From NCBI RefSeq assembly GCF_021283305.1, contig NZ_JAJSOK010000012.1:1-64000 (forward strand): a stretch of 64,000 bases of DNA. Direction: 5' to 3'. The notes beneath the pieces were generated by a model. It searched no databases and was not told where the DNA came from. It was given only the letters and a program-made list of their open reading frames with translations. The number at the start of each line of letters is the position of its first letter. Within the stretch, counting starts at the first letter, position 1. A program made the translations under genes and the position numbers. The DNA is from Pseudonocardia kujensis (GTDB lineage: Bacteria > Actinomycetota > Actinomycetes > Mycobacteriales > Pseudonocardiaceae). Shown here piece after piece: positions 57,055 to 64,000 of the stretch.

Positions 57055-58296
57055 TCAGGGCATGATCGCGGGCGCGGGGACGTCCGCGAGCCGGCCCGCC
57101 AGCAGGGCGGTGCGGAGCACCAGGGCGTCCCGCGGGTCCGCGGGGGCGCGTCCGGTGAGTTCACTCACGCGCCGGAGCCGGTACCGGACCGTGTTGGGGT
57201 GCACGAACAGCGCGCGGGCGCACGCCTCGAGGGCGCCGCCACCCTCCAGATAGGCCGCGAGCGTGCGCAGGAGCTCCCCGCCGGCCGCCTCGAGCGGCGT
57301 CACGACGGACTCGACGAGCAGCCGCAGCGCCGCCGGGTCCCCGGACACCGCGCGCTCGGGGAGGAGGTCGTCGGCGTCGACGGGCCGGGGCGCGGCGGGC
57401 CAGCCGGGGGCGGCGCGCAGCCCGGCGAGGGCGTCGCGGGCGGAGACGTGCGCCGCCGCGAGGTTCGGCGCCCGCGGCCCGACGACGACCGGCCCCGGCC
57501 CGAAGTCCGCCACCAGCGAGGCGATCGGGTGGGCGCCGCCGCGCGGCCGGTCGTCGGGCGCGATGCGGCCGCGCGGCTCGGTGAGCAGCAGGACCAACCG
57601 GCTGCCCTGCACCCCGACCAGCACGGAGCGCCCCAGGCGGGTGGCGTGCCGGCGGATCCCGGACAGGCTCTCGGCCGGGTCGCCGCCGTCGGCGGCGGGT
57701 GGGCTGCCCACCAGCACGCGGACCGCCGCGGCCGGGTCCCAGCCGAGCGCGGCCGCCCGCGAGACCAGGGCGTCGTCGGCGTCGCCGCGGACCACGCCGT
57801 CGACGACGAGCGCCTCCTGCCGCGCGTCCCACGCCCCACGGGTCTCCGCGGCGTTGGCGTAGACGGTGGCGGCGGCGAAGGCGATCTCGCGGCCGAAACG
57901 GAGCACGGCCTCGACGAGGATCCGGTACTCGGTCTCGTCGGCGGCCAGCGGCGGCAGCCGCTCCTCGAACACGTCGGTGGCGATCCGCACCAGATCGACG
58001 GTCTGGCGCAGCGAGAGCCGCCGGGCGAGGTCGCGCGGGGCGATCCGGAAGGCCTCGGCGGTGAGCCGGATCGTCTCGTCCGGCTCGCCGAGCCAGGCGA
58101 CGAAGTTGCTGACCCCGGTCTGCGTGACGAGCAGGACGCCGGCGCGCTGGTCGGCCGGCAGGCGGGCGAACCACGGCTGGCCGTCCTCCATCGCGGACAG
58201 ACAGGCCGCGGCGAGGTCGCCCGTGGCGAGCTCGAGGCGGCGCAGGGTGGCCGCGGAGACCGCCCGCACGTCGGACAGGGTCACATGGGGAAGCAT
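57055..58296 (-). CDS. fasR: PucR-type transcriptional activator of fatty-acid synthesis, FasR-like
   Basis: The 413-residue protein has a long N-terminal sensory region (LRLVLIATDVFEE-like helices, DLARRLSLRQTVDLVRIATD). It ends with a PucR helix-turn-helix (ALEACARALFVHPNTVRYRL, then RRVSELTGRAP). Position directly upstream of fabD-fabH-acpP-fabF matches Streptomyces FasR and Mycobacterium Rv2242, which activate the fab genes. The 151-bp gap before fabD should hold the operator. It diverges from the pirin gene at 58338. Confidence 0.9.
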   Translation of the reverse strand: MLPHVTLSDVRAVSAATLRRLELATGDLAAACLSAMEDGQPWFARLPADQRAGVLLVTQTGVSNFVAWLGEPDETIRLTAEAFRIAPRDLARRLSLRQTVDLVRIATDVFEERLPPLAADETEYRILVEAVLRFGREIAFAAATVYANAAETRGAWDARQEALVVDGVVRGDADDALVSRAAALGWDPAAAVRVLVGSPPAADGGDPAESLSGIRRHATRLGRSVLVGVQGSRLVLLLTEPRGRIAPDDRPRGGAHPIASLVADFGPGPVVVGPRAPNLAAAHVSARDALAGLRAAPGWPAAPRPVDADDLLPERAVSGDPAALRLLVESVVTPLEAAGGELLRTLAAYLEGGGALEACARALFVHPNTVRYRLRRVSELTGRAPADPRDALVLRTALLAGRLADVPAPAIMP

Positions 58297-58337
58297 GGCA
58301 CGCCGGCGCGGGTCGGACGCGCCGGGAGGAGGACCCC

Positions 58338-59117
58338 GTGAGCAGCGGCGTGACCGGTGGGGACGGGCGGGTGGAGCTGCGCCGCGGCGCGGACCGGGCG
58401 CGGACGGTGCACGCGGGCTGCGAGGCCCGGCACGGCTTCTCCTTCGGCGCCCACTACGACCCCGCGAACACGTTCTTCGGGGCCCTGCTGGCCCACAACG
58501 ACGAGCGGGTCGCGCCGGGCGCCGGCTACGACACCCACGCGCACGACGAGGTCGACCTGGTGACCTGGGTGGTGGCCGGCGAGCTCGCGCACACGGACTC
58601 GCTGGGGAACGAGGTCCGGGTACGCCCGGGGACGGTGCAGGTGCTCTCCACGGGCACCGGCGTGGAGCACGCCGAGCGGTGCGGCGGCCCCGGCCCGGTG
58701 CGGTTCGTGCAGGCCTGGCTCGTCCCGGACGGGCCGCTGCGCGCGCCGGCGCTCACCCGCCGGGACGTGGGGGACGAGCTGGCGGCGGGCCGACCGTTCC
58801 TCGTGGCGTCCGGCCGGCCCGGCGACGGCCCGCTGCCGCTCCCGTTGCGCCGCGCCGACGGCGAGCTGTACGCCGCCCGGCTCCCCGCCGGCGCGGCCTG
58901 GTCGCTCCCCGAGGCTCCCTACCTGCACGTCTTCCTGGTGGCGGGCAGCACGGACACCCCCGCCGGAGAGCTGGGCGAGGGTGACGAGCTGCGGGTGACC
59001 GCGCCGCCGGCCGGCTCCGCGAGCGCGGCGTCCGCGGGCAGCACGACGCTCACCGCGGGCCCGGAGGGCGCCGAGGTGCTGGTCTGGTCGATGGGGAGCG
59101 ACCTGCGACCGGGATGA
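58338..59117 (+). CDS. Pirin/YhhW-like cupin protein
   Basis: The 259-residue protein has the pirin metal motif in DTHAHDEVDLVTWVVAGELA and GTGVEHAERCG (histidines and glutamate in the usual places). A second, shorter cupin half follows (LYAARLPAGAAWSLPEAPYL). It is closer to the YhhW branch than the pirin at 47384. GTG at 58338 is the start. It might be an oxidant-sensitive quercetinase-like enzyme. A terminator follows. Confidence 0.85.
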   Translation: MSSGVTGGDGRVELRRGADRARTVHAGCEARHGFSFGAHYDPANTFFGALLAHNDERVAPGAGYDTHAHDEVDLVTWVVAGELAHTDSLGNEVRVRPGTVQVLSTGTGVEHAERCGGPGPVRFVQAWLVPDGPLRAPALTRRDVGDELAAGRPFLVASGRPGDGPLPLPLRRADGELYAARLPAGAAWSLPEAPYLHVFLVAGSTDTPAGELGEGDELRVTAPPAGSASAASAGSTTLTAGPEGAEVLVWSMGSDLRPG

Positions 59118-59149
59118 GCTCAGGACCGACCGGCCCCGGACGTCGACGA

Positions 59150-59177
59150 CCGGGGTGACCGTAGGAGGTCACCCCGG
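59150..59177. terminator. Hairpin terminator between the pirin gene and cspA
   Basis: CCGGGGTGACC pairs perfectly with GGTCACCCCGG around a GTAGGA loop (11-bp stem), 33 bases after the pirin stop. It sits between convergent genes and can act on both. Confidence 0.8.
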
Positions 59178-59307
59178 CCTCGACGACGTACGGATCGTTC
59201 GCTGACACGTGCCGTGCGGGGCTCGCGCCGAGACGGGCGAGGAAAGCGGAACGGATTGTGCGCCGGTTGGTGGGTGGCGCCCCGACCGGACGGACGGGAC
59301 GGGTGGA

Positions 59308-59514
59308 TCAGCCGATCGGCGTCACCTGCGTGGCCTGCGGCCCCTTCTGGCCCTGCTCGATGTCGAAGGACACGCGCTGTCCCTCGTCGAGGCTCTTGTA
59401 GCCGTTGACCTGGATCGCGGAGTAGTGCACGAACACGTCCGCGCCACCACCGTCGGGAGCGAGGAAGCCGTAGCCCTTCTCGCTGTTGAACCACTTGACG
59501 GTGCCCTCTGCCAT
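59308..59514 (-). CDS. cspA: Cold-shock protein (CspA family)
   Basis: The 68-residue OB-fold protein contains both RNA-binding motifs: [18 protein letters not shown] and [10 protein letters not shown], and ends [11 protein letters not shown]. It binds single-stranded RNA and DNA and melts secondary structure. GAGGAGAGC precedes the ATG. It lies 254 bp downstream of aceE on the same strand, behind a terminator, so it has its own promoter. Confidence 0.95.
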   Translation of the reverse strand: MAEGTVKWFNSEKGYGFLAPDGGGADVFVHYSAIQVNGYKSLDEGQRVSFDIEQGQKGPQATQVTPIG

Positions 59515-59724
59515 TCTTGCTCTCCTCGTACGTGCTCGAGGCTCTCGCCCCGGGAAACGCCGGCCGGCCGCTACTGTCCGCGCCCTGGTCGGGACCCCGA
59601 TCCACCATCGGAGGGTCGGCGTCGGGCGGAGCCTAGCGTGATTCTCGTCGCTTGCCGAGGGGTCGTGAGCTGTGTATTCGTCCCGGAACGGGACCGAAAC
59701 ACGGCAACGGGCACCTGATCGTCC

Positions 59725-59763
59725 GGAGGGGGCCGTCCGGGCGAGGTGCCCGCGGCCCCCTCC
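59725..59763 (-). terminator. Hairpin terminator after aceE
   Basis: GGAGGGGGCCG pairs with CGGCCCCCTCC (11 bp), with an inner CGGG/CCCG extension. It starts five bases after the aceE stop on the minus strand and separates aceE from cspA. Confidence 0.8.
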
Positions 59764-59768
59764 ACCGA

Positions 59769-62564
59769 TCAGGCGACGCCGGAGTCCGACGTCTGCGGGC
59801 CGGCGGCCTGCGGGTCGTCGATCCGGTACTTCGCGGCGGCCTCGCCGGGTGCACCCTTCTCGACCTCGCCCCGCGCGGCCAGTGACTGCAGCGCCCCGAC
59901 CACGATGGACTCGGCGTCGACCGCGAAGTGCCGGCGCGCCGCGGGCCGGGTGTCGGAGAGACCGAAGCCGTCCGTGCCGAGGACGACGAACGGCGCCGGC
60001 ACCCACTGCCGGATCTGGTCCGGGACCGCCCGCATCCAGTCCGAGGACGCGATCACCGGCGTGTCCGTGCCGCCCAGTGCCCGGGTCACGTACGGGACCC
60101 GCGGCTCGGCGTCGGGGTGGAGGAGGTTGTGGTGCTCGGCCTCGACGCCGTCGCGGCGCAGCTCGCCCCACGACGTCACCGACCACACCTCGGCGCCGAC
60201 ACCCCACTGCTCGGCCAGCAGCTCGCGCGCCCGGATCGCCCACGGCAGTGCGACGCCCGAGGAGATCAGCCGGACCTGCGGCCCGTCCTCGGAGTTCGTG
60301 CCCAGGTAGCGGTAGATGCCCTTGAGCACGCCCTCGGTGTCGAGGCCCTCCGGCTCGGCCGGCTGCGGGTACGGCTCGTTGTAGACCGTCAGGTAGTAGA
60401 TGACGTTCTCCGGGTCGTCGCCGACCATGCGGCGCAGCCCGTCCTTGACGATGTGGGCGATCTCGAAGCCGAACGCCGGGTCGTACGACACGATCGCCGG
60501 GTTCGTCGCCGCCAGCAGCAGCGAGTGCCCGTCGTTGTGCTGCAGGCCCTCGCCGGTCAGCGTGGTGCGGCCCGCCGTGGCGCCGACGAGGAAGCCGCGC
60601 GCCATCTGGTCCGACGCCGCCCAGATCGAGTCGCCGGTCCGCTGGAACCCGAACATCGAGTAGAAGACGTAGACCGGGATCATCGGCTCGTCGTGGGTGG
60701 CGTACGAGGTGCCCGCCGCGGTGAACGACCCGACCGACCCGGCCTCGTTGATGCCCTCGTGCAGCAGCTGGCCCTGCTCGGACTCCTTGTAGGCCAGCAT
60801 CAGCGACGCGTCGACGGACGTGTAGTGCTGCCCGTGCGGGTTGTAGATCTTCTGCGTCGGGAACATGGAGTCCATGCCGAACGTGCGGGCCTCGTCCGGG
60901 ATGATCGGCACGAAGCGGCCGCCGATCTCCTTGTCCTTCACCAGCTCGCGCAGCAGTCGGACGAACGCCATCGTGGTGGCGACCTCCTGCTTGCCGGAGC
61001 CCTTCCGGACCGCCTCGTAGACCTTGTCGCCCGGCAGCACGAGCGGCTTCGAGGTGGTGCGCCGCGAGGGCAGCGCCCCGCCGAGCAGGCGGCGACGCTC
61101 CTTCATGTACTGGATCTCCGGCGAGTCGTCGCCCGGGTGGTAGTACGGCGGCAGGTACGGGTCCTGCTCGAGCTGGGCGTCGGAGATCGGGATGCGCTGC
61201 TCGTCCCGGAACTGCTTGAGGTCGTCCAGGGAGAGCTTCTTCATCTGGTGGGTCGCGTTGCGGCCGGCGAAGTGCGAGCCCAGGCCGTAGCCCTTGATCG
61301 TCTTCGCCAGGATCACGGTCGGCTGGCCGTGGTGCTCGGTCGCGGCCTTGTACGCCGCGTGGACCTTGCGGTAGTCGTGGCCGCCGCGCTTGAGGCCCCA
61401 GATCTGGTCGTCCGTGAGCGGCTCGACCATGGCCTTGGTGCGCGGGTCCCGGCCGAAGAAGTGGTCGCGGACGTACGCCCCGTCGTTGGCCTTGTAGGTC
61501 TGGTAGTCGCCGTCGGGGGTGACGTTCATCAGGTTGATCAGGGCGCCGTCGCGGTCCTGGTGGAGCAGGGCGTCCCACTCGCGGCCCCAGATGACCTTGA
61601 TGACGTTCCAGCCGGCGCCGCGGAAGAAGGACTCCAGCTCCTGGATGATCTTTCCGTTGCCGCGCACCGGGCCGTCGAGCCGCTGCAGGTTGCAGTTGAT
61701 GACGAAGGTCAGGTTGTCGAGCTGGTCGGTCGCGGCCACCTGGAGCAGGCCGCGCGACTCGGGCTCGTCCATCTCGCCGTCGCCGAGGAAGGCCCAGACG
61801 TGCTGCTGGGTGGTGTCCTTGATGCCGCGGTCGTTGAGGTAGCGGTTGAACCGCGCCTGCATGATCGCGTTCATCGGGCCGATGCCCATGGAGACCGTGG
61901 GGAACTCCCAGAAGTCCGGCATCAGCCGCGGGTGCGGGTAGCTCGGCAGCCCGTGGCCGGGCCCGCCGTGGCTGACCTCCTGGCGGAAGCCGTCGAGGCG
62001 GTCCTCGGTCAGCCGGCCCTCGAGGTACGCGCGGGCGTAGATGCCGGGGGAGGCGTGGCCCTGGATGTAGACCTGGTCGCCGCCACCGGGGTGGTCCTTG
62101 CCACGGAAGAAGTGGTTGAAGCCGACCTCGTAGAGCGTGGCCGACGACGCATAGGACGAGATGTGCCCCCCGACGCCGATCCCCGGCCGCTGCGCGCGGT
62201 GCACCGTCATCGCCGCGTTCCACCGGATCCAGCGGCGGTAGGCGCGCTCGGCGTCCTCGTCGCCCGGGAACCACGGCTCGCGATCGGTGGGGATGGTGTT
62301 GACGTAGTCCGTGCTGGTCAGCGCCGGGACGCCGACGTGGCGCTCACGGGCGCGCTGGAGCAGCCTGAGCATCAGGTAGCGGGCGCGCTGCTGGCCCGCG
62401 TTGTCCAGCGCGGCGTCGAACGAGTCCAGCCACTCGGCGGTCTCCTCGGGATCGATGTCCGGGAGGTGGGCCGCGAGGCCGTCACGGATGACGTGGACGC
62501 GCCGCGGGCCGTCGCTGCCGTCGCGGGCCGGGTTGTCGCCGCCGGTGGTGCTCTGGCCGGTCAA
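59769..62564 (-). CDS. aceE: Pyruvate dehydrogenase E1 component (homodimeric)
   Basis: The 931-residue enzyme decarboxylates pyruvate and feeds acetyl groups to the E2 lipoyl domain. The thiamine-diphosphate motif is [12 protein letters not shown], then [12 protein letters not shown]. Other blocks include [19 protein letters not shown] and [20 protein letters not shown]. The likely start is TTG at 62564, preceded by GGGAG; the nearest alternative is a GTG about 24 codons in. It lies near the PucR regulator and the fab operon as in Mycobacterium Rv2241-Rv2242, and diverges from the DUF3052 gene. Confidence 0.95.
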   Translation of the reverse strand: MTGQSTTGGDNPARDGSDGPRRVHVIRDGLAAHLPDIDPEETAEWLDSFDAALDNAGQQRARYLMLRLLQRARERHVGVPALTSTDYVNTIPTDREPWFPGDEDAERAYRRWIRWNAAMTVHRAQRPGIGVGGHISSYASSATLYEVGFNHFFRGKDHPGGGDQVYIQGHASPGIYARAYLEGRLTEDRLDGFRQEVSHGGPGHGLPSYPHPRLMPDFWEFPTVSMGIGPMNAIMQARFNRYLNDRGIKDTTQQHVWAFLGDGEMDEPESRGLLQVAATDQLDNLTFVINCNLQRLDGPVRGNGKIIQELESFFRGAGWNVIKVIWGREWDALLHQDRDGALINLMNVTPDGDYQTYKANDGAYVRDHFFGRDPRTKAMVEPLTDDQIWGLKRGGHDYRKVHAAYKAATEHHGQPTVILAKTIKGYGLGSHFAGRNATHQMKKLSLDDLKQFRDEQRIPISDAQLEQDPYLPPYYHPGDDSPEIQYMKERRRLLGGALPSRRTTSKPLVLPGDKVYEAVRKGSGKQEVATTMAFVRLLRELVKDKEIGGRFVPIIPDEARTFGMDSMFPTQKIYNPHGQHYTSVDASLMLAYKESEQGQLLHEGINEAGSVGSFTAAGTSYATHDEPMIPVYVFYSMFGFQRTGDSIWAASDQMARGFLVGATAGRTTLTGEGLQHNDGHSLLLAATNPAIVSYDPAFGFEIAHIVKDGLRRMVGDDPENVIYYLTVYNEPYPQPAEPEGLDTEGVLKGIYRYLGTNSEDGPQVRLISSGVALPWAIRARELLAEQWGVGAEVWSVTSWGELRRDGVEAEHHNLLHPDAEPRVPYVTRALGGTDTPVIASSDWMRAVPDQIRQWVPAPFVVLGTDGFGLSDTRPAARRHFAVDAESIVVGALQSLAARGEVEKGAPGEAAAKYRIDDPQAAGPQTSDSGVA

Positions 62565-62788
62565 GGGGTCTCCCTGGGTGGCTCGTACAGGTGTTCGTGC
62601 AGTGTGTCGCGTTCCCCGGGGTCGTGCCGTGCGGTGCCCCCGAGCGGTGCCCCCTATCGTGCCCCTCGCCGCATGATCACGGAACGGCGGTTGCGCGGGG
62701 CCGCATGGTCGTGTTCGGATTCCGCATCCGAACCGACTCTCGGTGGCCGCATCGGCGTGCCGCCGTACTCGAGGAAAGAGGTGTACGC

Positions 62789-63223
62789 GTGGTCGCCGCG
62801 GAAGATGCCGGACGATCGTCCGACATCGCGGGCAAGCTCGGCATCGAGCCGGGCATGGTCGTCCAGGAACTGGGTTATGACTCCGACGTCGACGAGGCGG
62901 TCCGCGAGGCCGTCGAGGACGTCACCGGCGAGGAGCTCCTGGACGAGGACGCCCAGGAGGTCATCGACGTCGTGCTCCTGTGGTTCCGGGAGGGCGACGG
63001 CGATCTCGTCGACACCCTCGTGGACGCCAGGGGCATGATCGCCGAGAACGGCATGATCTGGGTGCTCACCCCGAAGACGGGGCGGAGCGGTCATCTCGAG
63101 CCCAGCGAGATCGCGGAGGCCGCGCCCACCGCGGGCCTGGCGCAGACGTCGAACATCAGTGTCGGCGAGGACTGGGCCGGGGCCCGGCTGATGTCCCCGA
63201 AGGCGGGCAAGAAGCGCACCTAG
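62789..63223 (+). CDS. DUF3052 protein (Rv2239c-like)
   Basis: The 144-residue acidic protein (from the GTG at 62789, AGAGG upstream) reads [40 protein letters not shown] and [20 protein letters not shown]. It matches the actinobacterial DUF3052 family along its length. In mycobacteria the same gene lies between aceE and ahpE, as here. No function is established. The stop overlaps the tail of the convergent frameshifted VOC gene by four bases. Confidence 0.85.
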   Translation: MVAAEDAGRSSDIAGKLGIEPGMVVQELGYDSDVDEAVREAVEDVTGEELLDEDAQEVIDVVLLWFREGDGDLVDTLVDARGMIAENGMIWVLTPKTGRSGHLEPSEIAEAAPTAGLAQTSNISVGEDWAGARLMSPKAGKKRT

Positions 63224-63620
63224 GACGTCGTCGGGTCGAGGCGGGCCTCGGCCTGCCTCGGCGCGAACAGGTCGACCGGGTTGCCCGACGGGTCCTCGAC
63301 GAGCACCTGGTCGCCGCCGACCCCCTCCACCAGGCCGCTGCGGAAGGTCACCCCGGCCGCGCGCAGCTGTTCGGCGACGGTCGGCAGGTCGGTGACCTCG
63401 AGCGCGAAGCGGTTCCAGCCGCCCGGCTCGGGGACCCGGCCGTCGGCGGTCGTACTGCCTCCGCCCCCGGGTGCGCTGAGGGCCAGTCGCAGGTCCCGCG
63501 GCCCGGCATGGCGAAGGTCGGGGCCGGGTGCATGATCTCGGCGAACCCGAGGTGATGGGTGGAGAAGTCGATCGCGGCCTCGACGTCGTGGACGATGTCC
63601 CGGACGCCGACGGTGGCCAT
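63220..63620 (-). pseudogene. VOC-superfamily gene with a one-base frameshift
   Basis: The ATG at 63620 gives ATVGVRDIVHDVEAAIDFST then HHLGFAEIMHPAPTFAMPGRG. After a shift near 63495-63500 the next frame continues DLRLALSAPGGGGSTT, WNRFALEVTDLPTVAEQLRA and VLVEDPSGNPVDLFAPRQAE. The total length is 401 bases, one short of a whole number of codons plus the stop, consistent with a single missing base in a CG run. Intact it would be a 133-residue glyoxalase/bleomycin-resistance-fold protein. Mutation and sequencing error are both possible. Confidence 0.7.
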
Positions 63621-63753
63621 GGCGCACCCCCGGTTGCTCCGCGGCCAGGGACCCGGCGTCCCGCCCGCGCCCGCCACCGTAGGCCCCCTAGTAGGCTCGC
63701 CTCGACGTCTGCCCGCGCCGCGGGCATCCGCATGCCTTCGAGGAGAACGACGC

Positions 63754-64000
63754 ATGGCACCCGAGGTGGGCAGCAAGGCCCCGGACTTCACGCTCAAGGA
63801 CCAGGACAAGCAGGAGGTCTCGCTGTCGTCCTTCCAGGGCGACAAGGCCGTCCTGGTGGTCTTCTACCCGTTCGCGTTCTCGGGGATCTGCACCGGCGAG
63901 CTCTGCACGGTGCGCGACGACCTCTCGTCCTTCCAGAACGACGACGTGCAGATCCTCGCGATCTCCACCGACCCCACCTTCTCGCTCAAGGCGTGGGCCA
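63754..64000 (+). CDS. ahpE: Peroxiredoxin, AhpE position, with a second cysteine (3-prime end cut)
   Basis: The visible 82 residues read MAPEVGSKAPDFTLKDQDKQ and then VLVVFYPFAFSGICTGELCT. The peroxidatic cysteine is C46. The position next to the DUF3052 gene and aceE matches Mycobacterium ahpE (Rv2238c). Unlike the one-cysteine mycobacterial AhpE it has C51, five residues on, as in BCP/PrxQ peroxiredoxins that form an internal disulfide. It reduces hydroperoxides and peroxynitrite. AGGAG precedes the ATG at a suitable distance. The C-terminal half lies beyond the window. Confidence 0.9.
   Translation, partial: MAPEVGSKAPDFTLKDQDKQEVSLSSFQGDKAVLVVFYPFAFSGICTGELCTVRDDLSSFQNDDVQILAISTDPTFSLKAWA

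Overview
The window is about three-quarters G+C, uses GTG starts freely, and carries gene orders found across high-GC actinomycetes. Examples are miaB / DUF349 protein / miaA-dapF-hflX / lexA-chiZ-nrdR, and aceE / PucR regulator / fabD-fabH-acpP-fabF / DUF3052-ahpE. The tandem succinate dehydrogenases, class II ribonucleotide reductase and gluABCD operon fit a member of the Pseudonocardiales. A Pseudonocardia-like chromosome is the best guess by eye, and there is no rRNA or tRNA to confirm it. Nothing looks like a plasmid, prophage or insertion sequence.

Layout, 1-30 kb. The left end has a siderophore-binding lipoprotein (cut by the window edge) and a truncated RpiR regulator sharing a promoter with an iron-box-like site. 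A LysR gene follows, divergent from two back-to-back succinate dehydrogenase operons of different types: a one-subunit cytochrome b form, and a mycobacterial Sdh1-like form with a Cys/His-rich anchor. Next come a GH46 chitosanase without signal peptide, small genes, an S9 peptidase and a gluABCD-like amino-acid importer. After them are a two-component system, a large adenylation / carrier / membrane acyltransferase fusion with its own iron-box-like site, a ferric-iron ABC importer, and an orphan TAXI binding protein.

Layout, 26-44 kb. This is a conserved housekeeping block: miaB, a membrane protein, a DUF349 protein, an Rv2728c-like gene, miaA, dapF, hflX, a secreted propeller-like protein, lexA, a LysM protein of the ChiZ type and a LysM-less paralogue, then nrdR-nrdJ. 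SOS boxes lie between lexA and the LysM gene, and a pair of NrdR boxes precedes nrdR. Past the nrdJ terminator sits a 41-bp-period array of palindromes.

Layout, 44-64 kb. An alpha/beta hydrolase and a NUDIX gene border about 1.6 kb of decayed DNA with apparent remnants of a dynamin-like GTPase and an Hsp70-like gene. Small enzymes follow (two transglutaminase-fold proteins, pirins, a frameshifted metallo-beta-lactamase-fold gene, a DUF3145 protein, VOC proteins). Then come the FAS-II initiation operon with its PucR-type activator, cspA, aceE, a DUF3052 gene, a frameshifted VOC gene and the start of ahpE. Carbon flow is the theme here: aceE makes acetyl-CoA and the fab genes start chain building from it.

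The most unusual items are the single-chain Dlt-like fusion protein (19350-21953), the helically phased palindrome array (43104-43297), the repeat-built mini-ORF bridging gluC and gluD, and the mosaic of gene remnants at 44.9-46.5 kb.
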